This document shows, in pieces, positions 1-10,862 of a stretch of DNA of 64,000 bases (positions are counted from its first letter, which is position 1; each line of letters begins with the position of its first letter). The notes under the pieces are model-generated. The model did no database searches and was not told where the DNA came from. It saw nothing but the letters and a program-made list of their open reading frames with translations. Location of the stretch: contig CM076997.1 in NCBI GenBank assembly GCA_039090855.1, positions 165,260,709-165,324,708 of the forward strand. The letters are read 5' to 3'. Both the position numbers and the translations under genes were made by a program. This DNA comes from Macrothele yani. Lineage: Eukaryota > Arthropoda > Arachnida > Araneae > Macrothelidae.

Positions 1-401
1 CCATCTAGACTTCCATAAAGGAAGCCATTCGGTGCAAAGTCTGTTGCGTTTTGAAATTTAAATAATGCTTCAAGACAGTTCAATAAATCTTGAAGACAGT
101 TTTTAACCACCCGGTATTCTAGAACTCTCTAATGTTCTCTAAAAACCTTTCTAAGTTAGGAAAACCTACAGTTAGTTTTAAGTGGGAGTTTTAATTTATT
201 GTTAAAGAAATTAGTTTGACGCTTACCCAGCCGGAACCAACCGATAGAACCGTCGGCCGTTTGGGCAGTGGTTTGGGAAACTGCAAAATGTCAGCTGCTT
301 CTGGACTCGGTGTGGCACTGAATTTAGACAACCATAAACTCACGATATCAATACGTCACCTATTCCACCTTTCTTTTATTATCAGGTAACCAGAAAAGTA
401 A
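1..401. other. Unassigned AT-rich sequence
   Basis: I see no coding region, RNA gene or transposon end here. A short word (CAAGACAGTT / GAAGACAGTT) recurs near positions 70-100 without forming a regular array. Confidence 0.4.
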
Positions 402-541
402 ACTCAAGAGATGCATATAGCGTATTAATCCGTATTAATCACTTTTATGTTTATCATTGCCTTGAAAAAGCTTGGCGAATCTTTGTGCTTACTACACCAC
501 AAAAATAAACGAATTTAATTCGCTATATGCTTCTCTTAAGT
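402..541. mobile_element. Small MITE-like element with 21 bp terminal inverted repeats
   Basis: The sequence starting at 402 (ACTCAAGAGATGCATATAGC...) reappears as its reverse complement ending at 541, with about two mismatches over 21 bp. The 140 bp between holds no ORF and an internal duplication of CGTATTAATC at about 421-440. Size and inverted ends fit a non-autonomous DNA transposon; I cannot settle the target-site duplication or the superfamily. Confidence 0.45.
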
Positions 542-719
542 ATTCACAGTGTGATGTATTTATAATTACGTAACCACAAAGTATTTGCCGTTTTCCGAGG
601 GAGCAAAAGAAACATCTTCAAATGAGTGGACTGAATTTGCGGAGAGATAGCGTTCCGTCCCCGTTATATCGTCAGCTGAAATCCCACGATGCTCTGCGCA
701 TGACAATCAATATGAGTAA

Positions 720-1790
720 GCAGTTTGGTAGTGGAAAACCATGCGATTACAATAGTGGTATCCGTGGATATTATTCGTGGGTGTTTGTTACACGAACTTA
801 AAAGTCGCTTCATCTGCTTCAGAAAGAACTCATCGCATGAAGGAACGCACAACTCGGAATTGGTTTCGAAAGTTCGGAGACGGAGATGGATCCCATCAAG
901 AAAAGGAAAAGGCCGGGGTGATCGTCCTGCCAGCCTTCTTGACACAGAAGCCCTGAAAGTTCCTATTAAACAGGACAGTAGCCAAACATGCCACAGACTA
1001 GCCCAGTTATTTGCTATTAGTGATGAAAATGTCCAAAGAGATCTGCATGAAATAGATAAAGCTTACAAATTGACTAAATGGATCCCCCACGAATTGTCTG
1101 TTGTGAACAAACAGCAACGTGTCTCATCTTGTCTTGCATTGCTGTCTCTCTAAAACAAGGAATCATTTTTGGATAGGGTACTCACATGGGATGAGAAGTG
1201 GGTACACTTCAGCACCCCACAATGTTCCAGGTATTGGTTGTCCACCAGTGACCATATTTATCAAACAACTGCATCCACGTAAAGTTATGACCCAATTTAT
1301 CAAACAACTGCATCCATGTAAGTTAAACATCTGCATCCACGTAAAGTATGTATGGTGGACATTACGTGGTGTTGTTCATTATTAACTCTTGAAGTCCGGC
1401 CGAACGATCACCGCTGTAGTGTACTGTGAACAACTCAAAGGCGTGCATGAGAATCTGAAAAAGAAGAAAGAAGCACTTCTCAACAGAAAGAGAGTTCTGC
1501 TCCTTCAAAATAACGCTCGTGCCCACTCAGCTTAATTGGTTGGAAACACTATGAAATAACTTGGTTACGAGCTTTTATGTCATCCATTTTACCCACTAGG
1601 TCCGACTACCATTAGTTTCTTTCACTCGGGTGGTAGTCTCCTTCAGACTACCATATGTTTCTTTCACTCGACAAACATTTGCGTGGACACGACTTCTCCA
1701 GCTTTGATGATTTGCATGCTGCCCTAAAAACTTTTTCTCTTCCCGTTACCAAGATTAATAGACAGTAAGGTTTGCTCATCTTGCCTTCCT
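720..1790 (+). mobile_element. Decayed mariner transposase (SETMAR-like), pseudogene
   Basis: Reading through frameshifts on the + strand gives a recognisable mariner transposase. A segment with RNWFRKFGDGDGSH (about 858-900) leads to ETEALKVPIKQD-like text, a second HTH ending in KWIPHEL (about 1075-1095), then VVYCEQLKGVHENLKKKKEALL and NARAHSA from about 1410 to 1535. These correspond in order to the HTH linker, the 'WVPHEL' motif and the middle catalytic region of mariner elements. Stops and frameshifts are frequent, and a stretch near 1261-1348 is locally duplicated three times. No terminal inverted repeat could be assigned. The element is dead and old; neighbouring DNA is non-coding. 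Confidence 0.75.
1261..1348. repeat. Local tandem duplication inside the mariner relic
   Basis: The phrase CAACTGCATCCA(C/T)GTAA occurs at about 1265 and 1307, and a shortened version (CATCTGCATCCACGTAAAG) at about 1329. This is about 42 bp and then 22 bp spacing within the transposase reading frame and helps explain why that region no longer aligns. Confidence 0.6.
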
Positions 1791-2114
1791 AGCAGACGAA
1801 TAATCGTGATGTTACCGTCCTAATACGTGAATCGTAGATCCGAACTGTAGCCATGGAGGAAGATGTCTTGTCAAGAATTTTTATAACTCCAGCACAGAGC
1901 AAAAGCTTTACAAAAGCACATTTACATTAAATACAGAAGAAATTCAGTCATGTGAATATTTTATTAACAGAGATTTTAAAAATACGTCCCGCACATTTTT
2001 GTTACATAAAAGGCAGAAAAACTGTTACCCTTTTAAATGTTAATTTAGTCACAAGATATTTTTTTTGTTTTCATAAAAATTTAGAAGGGAAATCGCACAG
2101 CAGAGGAAAGTTAA

Positions 2115-2195
2115 CGGGAAACTCTGAATTTTCAAAAGTTCTTCCGCAATTCCTTTCACATATTGACGGTAAATTGCCGTTTCTCAGCACGTCTT
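2115..2195 (+). repeat. Dispersed ~75 bp repeat, left flank of array A
   Basis: The block 'CTCTGAATTTTC...TTCCTTTC.CATATTGACGG' is repeated in the same orientation at about 4565-4645, immediately beyond the other end of array A. It occurs again twice in inverted orientation at 23391-23560. It is non-coding. Confidence 0.55.
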
Positions 2196-4555
2196 TTGTT
2201 AAAAAAAAGATCGTGCCTATGTTACCGGTTTGCCCGTCCGTTCGCCTGTACCCACGATATTTCTGCAACTATTAATCCGATTTGAAAAATTATTTTTGCA
2301 TTGCAAAGCTTGAAATATGTGAATGATTATCCATCATTTCGTTTTTTTTTTTTTTTTACGACGTACAATTTCGCCGCTAAAGGGCGTAAATGCAGATAAT
2401 GTCGAATTCAAAAATACGTTTTATTCCACATATTTGCTTCTAAACATCCGATTGAAAAAATTATTTTGTCTTTCGATTACGTTTATGTTGAAGAGAATTT
2501 TAGATATAGTTACTTTTTTCAAATTACGCATAGATGCTCCGCTAGGTGGCGTAAAAATAAATAAAAATTTTCCGATAACTCTTCTTCTGAAACTCCGATT
2601 TGAAAAATTATTTCTTCAGCGGATACACCTCCTGATGGGAATTTTTTGCATATAATTTCAAATTTTTTATAAAAAGTGCTTTGGCCACCAGGGAGCGTAA
2701 GTGTCAATTTTTACTTCTGATGTATTTGCCATAAAATCTGGGCTTCTAAAATATCGATTGAAAAAGCTCTGATGCCACTCACTTCGACAAACCTTTTCAG
2801 AAAATCTGCTTCTTAACATATTCCAGAATTTCTCCGATAGGGTGCGTAGATGTATATCTTATTTTTTTGTCAATATCTCAACGTCTAGGAGTCCGATATG
2901 AAAAATTCCTTCTTTGTTGGATAGAGTTTTTAGTGTGACATGTTTTTCATATAATTTCAAAATTTTCAAGTAATTCATAGACGTTCCGCTAGAAGACGTA
3001 GCGGAACGTCTATATATCTCTGCTTCTAAATCTCCGATTTGAAAAATTCTTTCTGCACCAGATACAGCTCCTAATGGGAAATCGTTTGCACATAATTTCT
3101 AATTTTGGTATAAAAATAGTTCGGCGACCAGGTGACATAAATCTCAATTTCCGCTTCTGATGTATTTGCAGCAAAATATGAGATTCTAAATTCTCGATTG
3201 AAAAAAACGTCGTTTTTAGACCGATACTATTCATGTCAACAAACCTTTTAGAAACATTTTCTTCTTAAAATAATGCATGGTTTCTACGCCAGGTTGTGTA
3301 GATGTATATTTTATTCTTGTCCATATCTCTACTTCTAGGAGTCCGTTTTAAAAAATTCCTTCTTTGTTGGATAGTGTTTCCAAAGTGACATGTTTTTCAT
3401 ATAACTTCAAAAACTTTAAGAAATTCATAGATTTTCCGCTAGGGGGCGTAAAGGTAAACTGCTTTCCCCCTATATCTCTGCTTCTAAATCTCCGATTTGA
3501 AAATTTCTTTCTGCACCGGATACAGCTCCTGATGGGAATCCTTTGCACATAATTGCTAATTTTTGTAAAAAATGGTTTGGCCACCAGACGGCGTCAGTCT
3601 TAATTTCCGCTTCTGATGTATTTATATCAAGATATTAGCTTCTAAAATCTTGATTAAAAAAAAAGTCGTTTGTTGACCGATACTTCTTATGTCGACAAAC
3701 CTTTTAGGAACATTTTCTTCTTGAAATAATGCATAGTTTGTACGCCAGGGTCGTAGATGTATATATTATTCATGTCAATATCTCTACTTCTAGGTGTCCG
3801 ATTTGCAAAATTCCTTTTTTGTTGAATAGTGTTTCCAATGCGAAATGCTTTTCCTATAAATTCAAAATTTTCAAGTAAATCATAGACTTTCCGCTACGGG
3901 GGACAAAGGTAAATTGCCTTTTTGTGCGTTATTTCTGCTCCTAAAATTCTGATTTGGAAAATTCTTCCTCTATCGCTTACAAGACCTGATGGAAAAGATT
4001 TTTCACATAATTTCTAATGTGTGGTAAAGAATGGTTTGGCCACCAGGAGGCATAAGTGTTAATTTCTTCTTCTGATGTATTTGTAGCAAAATCTGGGCTC
4101 CTGAAAACTCGATTAATTTTTTTTTCTTGGACCGATACCGCTCATACGGAAAAACCTTTTAAAAAAATATTTTCTTCTCAAAATAATGTATGGTTTTCCC
4201 ACCAGGGGACGTAAAGTCATATCTTATTTTTGTCGAAATCTCTGTTTCTAAGAGTCCGATTTGAAAAACTCTCTCTGTGTTGGAGAGCGTTTCCTGTGCG
4301 AAATGTTTTCATATAAATTCATGTTTTTCTTAATGCACAAGTCTGCAACCAGAGGGCGTAAGCTCACGATTCCGTTTACAGCAATATCTGAGGGATTAAA
4401 AACGCGAATGAAAAACTTATTTCTTCCGTCAGATACTATTGTTTTCCATACCAGTTCTATTGATTTTGAATAGCTTTGATAAATTTAATTTGCGTCAGAA
4501 CGGATTCAAAAGACGTGCTTATTACACCAGAAAATTCGGTGTCATCTTTCTTGTT
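2186..4555 (+). repeat. Array A: ~450 bp higher-order tandem repeat with CTCF-like cores
   Basis: The array repeats with a period near 450 bp: the phrase CTCCGATTTGAAAAATT followed by CAGCGGATACACCTCC-like text recurs at about 2597, 3042, 3491 and 3948. Each unit is itself three related ~150 bp subunits, and each subunit carries a box of the form CCRCYAGRGGGCGTAA. I read boxes at about 2374, 2539, 2685, 2834, 2986, 3125, 3285, 3436, 3581, 3741, 3891, 4040, 4198 and 4346. The box is conserved better than its surroundings. The right end (about 4535-4555) and left end (about 2186-2260) match the ends of arrays B and C in reverse orientation, so this is one copy of a dispersed repeat. There is no coding capacity; short ORFs here are incidental. 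Confidence 0.85.
2981..3009. repeat. Short perfect hairpin inside array A
   Basis: ACGTTCCGCT at 2981-2990 is followed by its exact reverse complement at 3000-3009 with a 9 nt loop. Other subunits read a normal core here, so the right arm looks like a local inverted copy of the left arm. Confidence 0.6.
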
Positions 4556-4564
4556 AAGATATGT

Positions 4565-4645
4565 TAACACAGAATTTTAAATTTTCAGGAACATATCCGT
4601 AATTCCTTTCTTATATTGACAGAAAATTCCCATTTTTAAGATGCG
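4565..4645 (+). repeat. Dispersed ~75 bp repeat, right flank of array A
   Basis: This is a direct copy of the block at 2115-2195 (CAGAATTTTAAATTTTCAGG...TTCCTTTCTTATATTGACAG). The pair brackets array A. Confidence 0.5.
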
Positions 4646-4649
4646 TTAA

Positions 4650-6095
4650 AGAAAAATTCTGAATTAATAAAGAATTTCTTTATGAGGAATTGGAAAAGCA
4701 TACCGGCAAAATTTTTAAATTTTTTTAAATTAAAATTTGAAAATATTATGCATTAAAAAATCTGGTAAAATTTATGAAGATTATTCCAGTTCGTTTACGA
4801 ATAATGATTCCGGCACACTGCTGTGGTGCAGATACGAAGAAACGTGGCGATTAGGTAGTCTTAGGATGGGGAATTGGACAGTGACGTCACAAAGCAATAA
4901 TAACCGGAAGTTCAGAATGAGCATAACCTTGTCATCTACTAACATTGCCCATCGCCCGGCATTTTATCGCAGCAGTATAAAGTTCTTAACACGTTGGCAA
5001 AACGTTTTTGATGCCCATGGTAATTATTTCGATGAATAAAGGTTTTTTTTTACTACGTATGTGTTACACTTTGTCTCAGTCTCCAAAAACGGCAACAAAT
5101 TTTGTGGTAAATTTATATAAGTCATATAAATTTTTATTAGCAGTCGTTTACAGGAAGAATCCCAAGACTCCATTTTCCCTGAATTATGAAGTTACGTTTG
5201 GTAAATACGTGCCGTGTTACTTTTATGCTAGGATAAATAAATCGCACTGCGAACACTAAAGCCAAGAGATTTTGTTTGAATATTATTCTGACGTGCTGAA
5301 ATCCTTAATCTTCAGTTCTGAGTTCTGCTTGAGGTAAGAACACAGTCAAAGTTTGCCAGCAATCTGAATGCACTAATCTCATGTTGAAATCATGGGTCGA
5401 TGGAGTAGTCTTGGTACTAAGAGATTTCAGTGAGCATTCTCTAACCCTGTTATGGGAAATAACAATCCTAATATTAGCTGAATGACAGATCCTAATATTA
5501 GCTGAATGACACCTGGAAATAAAACCTCAGTTTCATCTGATGCAAGAAATACTTTAGTGCGAGCATTGTGTCTCTGTGTCGCTCGCTGAACGTAATTAGC
5601 TTGGGGTATGAGAAATAGGATTTATATTGAAGTGTGAGAAATATGACCTGAAATTAATATCCTAACAAATGTCTGTTTGGTACAATGGATTCTACGCAGA
5701 ATTGAATTCTATATGGAAGAAGGAACTATTTGCGATATTAACTAAGGCACTAAAGATCAGCTCATTTACTATTTTCAGAACGCGTATCAGTATATTTCTG
5801 AGTTTTAGAACTTTGACAGTAATATTCGTTTGCAGAATATAGATAGAGCTGTCTGAATGGTTCAAAATTACATATAATAGGGAAATAGATTTGAATCTAA
5901 AAATCCCCGCACGGTGTCTTTTACGATATTTCCAGAATAGTCAATGTTCGCTGAAGGCTTTATTTCTTGTAACCGAAATACTGTAATGTCAATAAAAGTT
6001 TGTAAGACGTCCATTTCAGATTAGGTAAAGCACAAGGATATTTAAATATTTTCCTGCTGGTAGCATTTTCTGTTCTTATTTTAGTAAACATCAAT
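4650..6095. other. Unassigned AT-rich sequence
   Basis: There is no recognisable element. ORFs at 4737-5039 and 5008-5259 have no family I recognise and sit in AT-rich DNA. A 23 bp direct duplication (ATCCTAATATTAGCTGAATGAC) lies at about 5467-5513. Confidence 0.4.
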
Positions 6096-6152
6096 AAGCC
6101 AAAATGCAAATGATATTCGTATGATTAACGAATATCATTTGCATTTTGGCTT
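6096..6152. repeat. Perfect 25 bp palindrome with 7 nt loop
   Basis: Arm 6096-6120 is exactly reverse-complementary to 6128-6152, separated by ATGATTA. No transposon ends or coding sequence surround it. The structure resembles the other perfect hairpins of this window (17632, 20975, 53946, 57048). Confidence 0.9.
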
Positions 6153-6209
6153 GTTCTCCTATCTGTGGGATTTTCTTTCTTCTACTAATGACATGCTTCT
6201 GTTCGCTTA

Positions 6210-6410
6210 AGGCCGTTTAGAAAACACAAGGCCATAAAATTAGAGAGATGAAATTTCTCTTTTGGTGACGTCAGGCAGAAACCAAGGCTTCCGATGGGTT
6301 TCCAGTGTTGTAGTGTGTGACATCACACAAGACACCGACGTATCAGTCAGTGTAACATGAGAGTGACGTCATAACTCTAATGTCATGGCCTCGTGTTTTC
6401 TAGACGGCCT
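6210..6410. mobile_element. ~200 bp MITE with 36 bp terminal inverted repeats
   Basis: AGGCCGTTTAGAAAACAC... at 6210-6245 is the reverse complement of 6375-6410 apart from about four mismatches. The interior is non-coding and contains several TGACGTCA-like words. Size and inverted ends fit a non-autonomous DNA transposon. I found no convincing target-site duplication. Confidence 0.65.
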
Positions 6411-6544
6411 CGATTCGTTCAAGTAGTATACGAAGCATTTAGTGGTTCCTTTGGTCCAGGGCAGCTGCACAGAGAATGTTTCTTTGTTTGTTTCTAACAG
6501 TTATTATTATTACCATTTTGATCGCAGGAGTAGGCTGAAGCTCT

Positions 6545-6575
<31 letters not shown>

Positions 6576-7276
6576 TCTTTTTAGTAAAAAATTACATCGC
6601 AACTTAATTCTTTCTGAATTCTACAGAATGGCAAAAATATGTTCGACATAAGTATTAATGATAAAAAGTCTTAAAACACTTCTAACTAAATTGGAATTTA
6701 ACAACTTTCCCATAAATTTTCTAAAACATTATTTAAAACATTTAATTCTGAATTTCAATTTAGTTTCAAAGAGTTTCAAATTACACACCGACATGCTTTA
6801 CTAATTCAGGACCGAATAATATTAAGTAAATCAGGCAACACAAAGTGCCACCTGGTAGGTCCCTAGTGGCTGAAGATTTTCATTTACATAAATAGTTCTT
6901 CATCTCGTCATCTCACACACTTTTTTGGCTTGCTGGGATGTTATTTACCCGTGATCACTTCTATACGATTCAGTATGAATTTGTGCTATTTTTGATCGTC
7001 GGTCTAGTGTTTAGTTTTCATTCGTGGCGTTGACCTCTTTGGTCTGCCGGTAAGCATTTTTTATCATTGTTTACATTATTGCATTACGAGATCTTAGGTG
7101 TGCTTTGTGTTTGGTCTGGTGGCCCTGGGAGCATGACCAACCGACATTTTTGGTTCTCCCTGTAGTTTGTTGTTCCCAGAAAGGTCACTCCCGCAGGTTG
7201 ATGCTCTCCTGACGACGGCAACCTGTTTTTGTTTTATATATGTTTTCGGTTTTCAATTCTGAACTTCAATTATATA
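6411..7276. other. Unassigned sequence with a (TA)n microsatellite
   Basis: A TA dinucleotide run lies at about 6546-6567. Otherwise I see nothing assignable up to the Tc1 end at 7277. Confidence 0.4.
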
Positions 7277-8077
7277 CACTACCTACCAACAAGTAATTGG
7301 ACACCCCTACAATCGACGATATCTGCGGTCTTGACACACGTCACGGCCGCCGCCGTTAAATATCGTGTGGGAAGCAACAACGCAACCAGTCGCATGCAAG
7401 ATGCCACGCAGTTCGGAGCTCTCTGATTTCGAGAAAGGTGTAATCGTCGGGTATCACAGAAATGGCCGATCCATACGTGAAATATCCAGCGAGTTAAAGT
7501 ACCCAAAATCGACAGTGGCCTAAGTGATTGGCAAGTGGAAGATGAGAGATGACTGTCAGAATGTGCTCCTACCCGGCAGACCCACAAAACTGGGAGTTAG
7601 AGACAGACGGGTGCTGGTAAGAGAAATTCGGAAGAACCGCCCCAAACCGATGGCCCACATCAGCGAGAAGTTTCAACAGGCATCCGGGAGTGTCCTTTCG
7701 ATGAATTTCATCCGTAAAGAAGCCCATCTGCTCGGTTATCATGGACGTGCTGCCGCCCACAAGCCCTTGATCACCAAGTCCAATAGCGCTGCTCGACTAA
7801 CGTGGTGCAAAGAACGTCGACAGTGGACCGTTGAACAGTGGAAACAGGTTCTCTGGAGCGACGAATCAAGGTTCGCCCTATACCGTTCGGATGGCAGGGT
7901 CTGGGTTTAGCGTCTGCCTGGAGAAAGCCTCCTTCCCGAATGTATTGTGTCAACTGTGAAGTTCGTCGGTGGTGGAATTATGCTATGGGAGTGTTTCTCC
8001 TGGTATGGCACGGGACCCTTGGTCACAATTCCTGTTAGACTCGACGCCGAGACCTACTGCACAATTTTGGATGATGG
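7277..8077 (+). mobile_element. Truncated Tc1-like transposon, family T1
   Basis: The left terminal repeat begins at 7277 after a TA (CACTACCTACCAACAAGTAA). The transposase starts with ATG at 7401 (MPRSSELSDFEKGVIVGYH, an HTH), meets TAA at 7521-7523 after 40 codons, and continues in the same frame from 7524 to 7910 with the linker PGRPTKLGVRD and first catalytic aspartate in LWSDESRFAL. A TAG stop follows at about 7908. Homology to the complete copy at 19067-20285 ends near 8077, so the second catalytic aspartate, the glutamate and the right end are missing. The TAA at codon 41 is shared with the other copy. Confidence 0.9.
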
Positions 8078-8084
8078 AAACAGA

Positions 8085-8925
8085 TCCTGAATCTCAGCAG
8101 TCGCAGACATTGTTAGGATATTCGAGAGCAGCTGTTTTGAAAGTGTGACCAGAACGGTCAGTAAAGGGACACGTCTTCATCCCTCGTACCAGTAAGGTGG
8201 AGAACACAGCTCGTTGACAGTCAAGGTTAAATCCGGTTGGTGAGTGATGTCTGCCACAACTTACGATCTCGCAGTCAACAGAAGACTACAATCACGACAA
8301 ACAAACAAACTTCCCTTAGCATGCAATCTAGCGGAATGTGCTACGAATGGACATAAGAAGTCGGCTTCCCGTATTTGACATTGACCAAAATCGATAGATC
8401 CACCTTCAGTGGGATAGAGTCCACTATAATTAGAAACCGAACGACTCGAAAATCTTCATGTAGTCCAATGAGTCCAGCTTTTATCACCTAATTTCCGAAG
8501 GAGGGGTTTATATTCAACAGTGTGAAGGTGAATACGTGAAATGCGATTACATGCTTGGAGAGAAACAGCCACGGAGTAGTATAATCTGATGGGTGATTTT
8601 CTCGTGTACATCAATAAATCCTGTCATCCCGATAAGTACAGTATCATCCCGAGATTCTCGGACCAAGTGTGACAATAAATGTAGACCATGTATATTGACG
8701 GAACTAGACATTTTCAGCAAGAGATTGTTCTGTGACACAAAGGATTGATTCTGTATGAATATGTGCAAGATGAGCTCCACTTATTTCGTGTTCTCTCCTA
8801 GAGCCACACTTCCTCAACTTGGATGTTATCAAACATTTGTGGGATGCAGTAGGACAGAGCATTCACCACGTCAATGACTTGTTTTATCGCCAAACTTTGA
8901 GAGGTTATTCTGCCTAGCTGATAAA
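8085..8925 (+). mobile_element. Heavily decayed Tc1-like relic
   Basis: Only scattered pieces are readable in three frames. An N-terminal-like stretch (YSRAAVLK) lies near 8120 and a C-terminal catalytic-like stretch (LNLDVIKHLWDAVGQSI) lies at about 8817-8870, the latter matching the 'DLNPIEHLWD' region of Tc1 transposases. Order and spacing fit one element abutting the truncated T1 copy. Identification is tentative because the HTH and the first two catalytic aspartates cannot be seen. Confidence 0.4.
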
Positions 8926-8936
8926 TAACAACCACT

Positions 8937-10016
8937 CATCAAAAACACAAATGTTGGAAAACTGCTGGCCAACAGCTGGCAGTGATGGTTCACTGCTGGC
9001 TAAAATCTGCCACTCACGGTACGGTAGCGATCCGTTGGTGGCAGCGCCATCAGTTGGCAGCCATTGATGGCCCTGCAGCATCGCCGTGAACTACGGGACA
9101 CCATGCAAGTGCCATTAGTGTCCCGTAGCTGGCAACCAAAGCAATCCCAACAGGAGGTGGAACCAGCGGAACTGCGCATGCGCTGAAGAAACACGTGCAC
9201 AGTCTTTCGTGGTACCAATTAATTGAAGACGACTCCCTCGCTATCGTGTTGCTTCAGTGGATGTTGAAAAAAATACGTAGAGAGACGGGTTAATTTTCTA
9301 ATGAAATGCCGCGTCGACGAAGATTACGGTCGGAAGAAAATTATATAAATAATTAATGAACTGTAAGAATTAATAAATTAATCTCATGAATTTATAAAAA
9401 CTCATTTCGTAGCAACATTTCTGCACTAACACACAAAGAATCTAGAATACAAACAGCCATGAAACACAATAATTCTATTCCCATGAATAAAAAGAAATAA
9501 TTTCTATATAATCTTCATACACTAAACCGGTTCAAACAGATACATCGGGCGATTTGCCGGACCTGTTTAGGAAATTCCGTTAGCGCCGTGACATCATGTA
9601 GGAGTTTCGTTGGAAAAAAAAGCAGTCGTGTGTGTGTGCCTTTGGGGAACCATGATTAGTCAATTCTTTTACTACTACTGGGAAATTGACAGATAAGATT
9701 CTGCAAGCCATCAGTTACGTCACGTGACTGCCGGCTGCCGGGACAATGACAGACCTCATTAGGCTAGCCATCATTTATGGCACGTTTTTGCAGGGCCACT
9801 TAAGGGCCGCATGTGGCAGCCACAGCCTGTGATGGATAACTGATGGCCCTGTTCTGGCATATGACAACTGATTGGGTAGCCAACTCTTGGCCAGCTGCTG
9901 GCCTGAACGTCTGGCCCATCTGGTGGCCGCCGGGACATTTTATGAGGATTAACGAAACAGCAACATAGTGCTAGGCCAGTGCTGACACTGCTGGCCCACC
10001 AAGACTGTTTTTGCTG
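8937..10016. mobile_element. Non-autonomous element with TGGC/GCCA-rich ends
   Basis: The two ends are short inverted repeats (CATCAAAAACA at 8937 versus TGTTTTTGCTG ending at 10016). Both terminal ~250 bp are packed with TGGC, GCCA and CTGGCC words on both strands, while the middle (about 9240-9640) is AT-rich and plain. A perfect 11 bp hairpin with GGGACAC lies at 9090-9127. There is no ORF of note. Dense subterminal repeats are typical of large DNA-transposon families, but I cannot name the superfamily and the target-site duplication is unclear. Confidence 0.45.
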
Positions 10017-10344
10017 GGCAAATACCTCTTTCGGATTGTAGTGGAAAATATTTCGTTTAGGTTTGAAACAGTTCTCTCGGAGAAAAGCAACTCTAAAACG
10101 TTATCAGTTTTTGTGTTTGCAATTTAATTTTTTTTTTTTGCATTTTTTTTTTAGCATTTGTGTTTGCATATCTATTTTCCCGTTAAAATGGACTTGTAGG
10201 CATTAGTTGGACAAATGAATAAGATGACTCATATTCATCGAAATAGCATTACGTTAATGAAATTCGCTCAAACTTCATTGAATTAAAAATTCCGTTTGCT
10301 AGATAGGTGATATTTCCAAATGTCTTCTTTTTGTTTGTTCTGGA
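10017..10344. other. Unassigned T-rich sequence
   Basis: T-rich runs lie at about 10130-10153; there is no element or gene. Confidence 0.4.
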
Positions 10345-10620
10345 GTTTAAGGACCACCGTGATCAACTACAAGACTATAAGCAGTCTACCGTCCCCAAAA
10401 CATGACCACTGGTACCAGGGGAAAAAAAGAAAGAGGCTTTGCCGTCGGACAAATATACCAGCAATGTTTCATACAGGACTCGAACCCAAGCGCACTCGAA
10501 GGACAGTGTTTAGATGACTAGACCAGCGTTTAGATGACATAGACCAGCGTTTAGATGATATAGACCAGCGTTTAGATGATATAGACCAGCGTTTAGATGA
10601 ATGCGACACCGTGGCGGCCT
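10345..10620 (-). mobile_element. tRNA-derived SINE (family S1) with expanded head
   Basis: On the minus strand this has the S1 body: tRNA-like head, then a tail matching the full-length copies at 57346 and 60249 (GTTTAAGGACCACCGTGATC here). The B box is at about 10479-10490 (GACTCGAACCC on the + strand). The head region carrying the A box has been expanded into a small tandem array (separate entry). Confidence 0.7.
10508..10602. repeat. ~21 bp minisatellite in the SINE A-box region
   Basis: The unit GTTTAGATGA(C/T)ATAGACCAGC occurs about four and a half times in a row. In other S1 copies this segment is present once, as the A-box part of the tRNA-like head. The first unit is one base shorter and the last grades into the normal SINE 5' end. 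Confidence 0.85.
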
Positions 10621-10683
10621 TTTTTTAAGTTTCTATGGGATGCTTCAAAATACCAATTTCTACGAAATGGTGAAAAAATATGT

Positions 10684-10862
10684 ATTGTTGTTGTTTGGAG
10701 GTTTAACGACTACCGTGAGCAATTCGATTAGAAATTAGCAGTCACTGGTTCCAGGGAAACTATATAGCCAGTGCCGTAAGACAAACGCCACATACATGCC
10801 TAACCCAGGACTCGAACTCATTTTGAACGAATGGTCAGAAAGCCAGCGCTAAATAACGTCGG
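10684..10862 (-). mobile_element. Degenerate SINE, family S1
   Basis: GGAGGTTTAACGACTACCGT and GGACTCGAACTC mark the tail and B box of S1 on the minus strand. The tRNA head is eroded and there is a small internal deletion. Confidence 0.65.

Noticed and set aside
1952..2275. 107-codon ORF at the left edge of array A
   Set aside because: AT-driven, overlaps the dispersed repeat and an antisense ORF of similar length, no motif.
2186..4555. CRISPR-like or protein-coding repeat array
   Set aside because: Repeat units are ~150/450 bp and diverged, without constant short repeats and unique spacers, and the context is eukaryotic; ORFs through it are short and differ between units.
6096..6152. Rho-independent terminator or recombination attachment site
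   Set aside because: No T-run or gene context, and the genome is eukaryotic; similar hairpins elsewhere fit local template switching better.
7279..7587. Minus-strand 102-codon ORF
   Set aside because: Antisense shadow of the T1 transposase start region, no recognisable motif.
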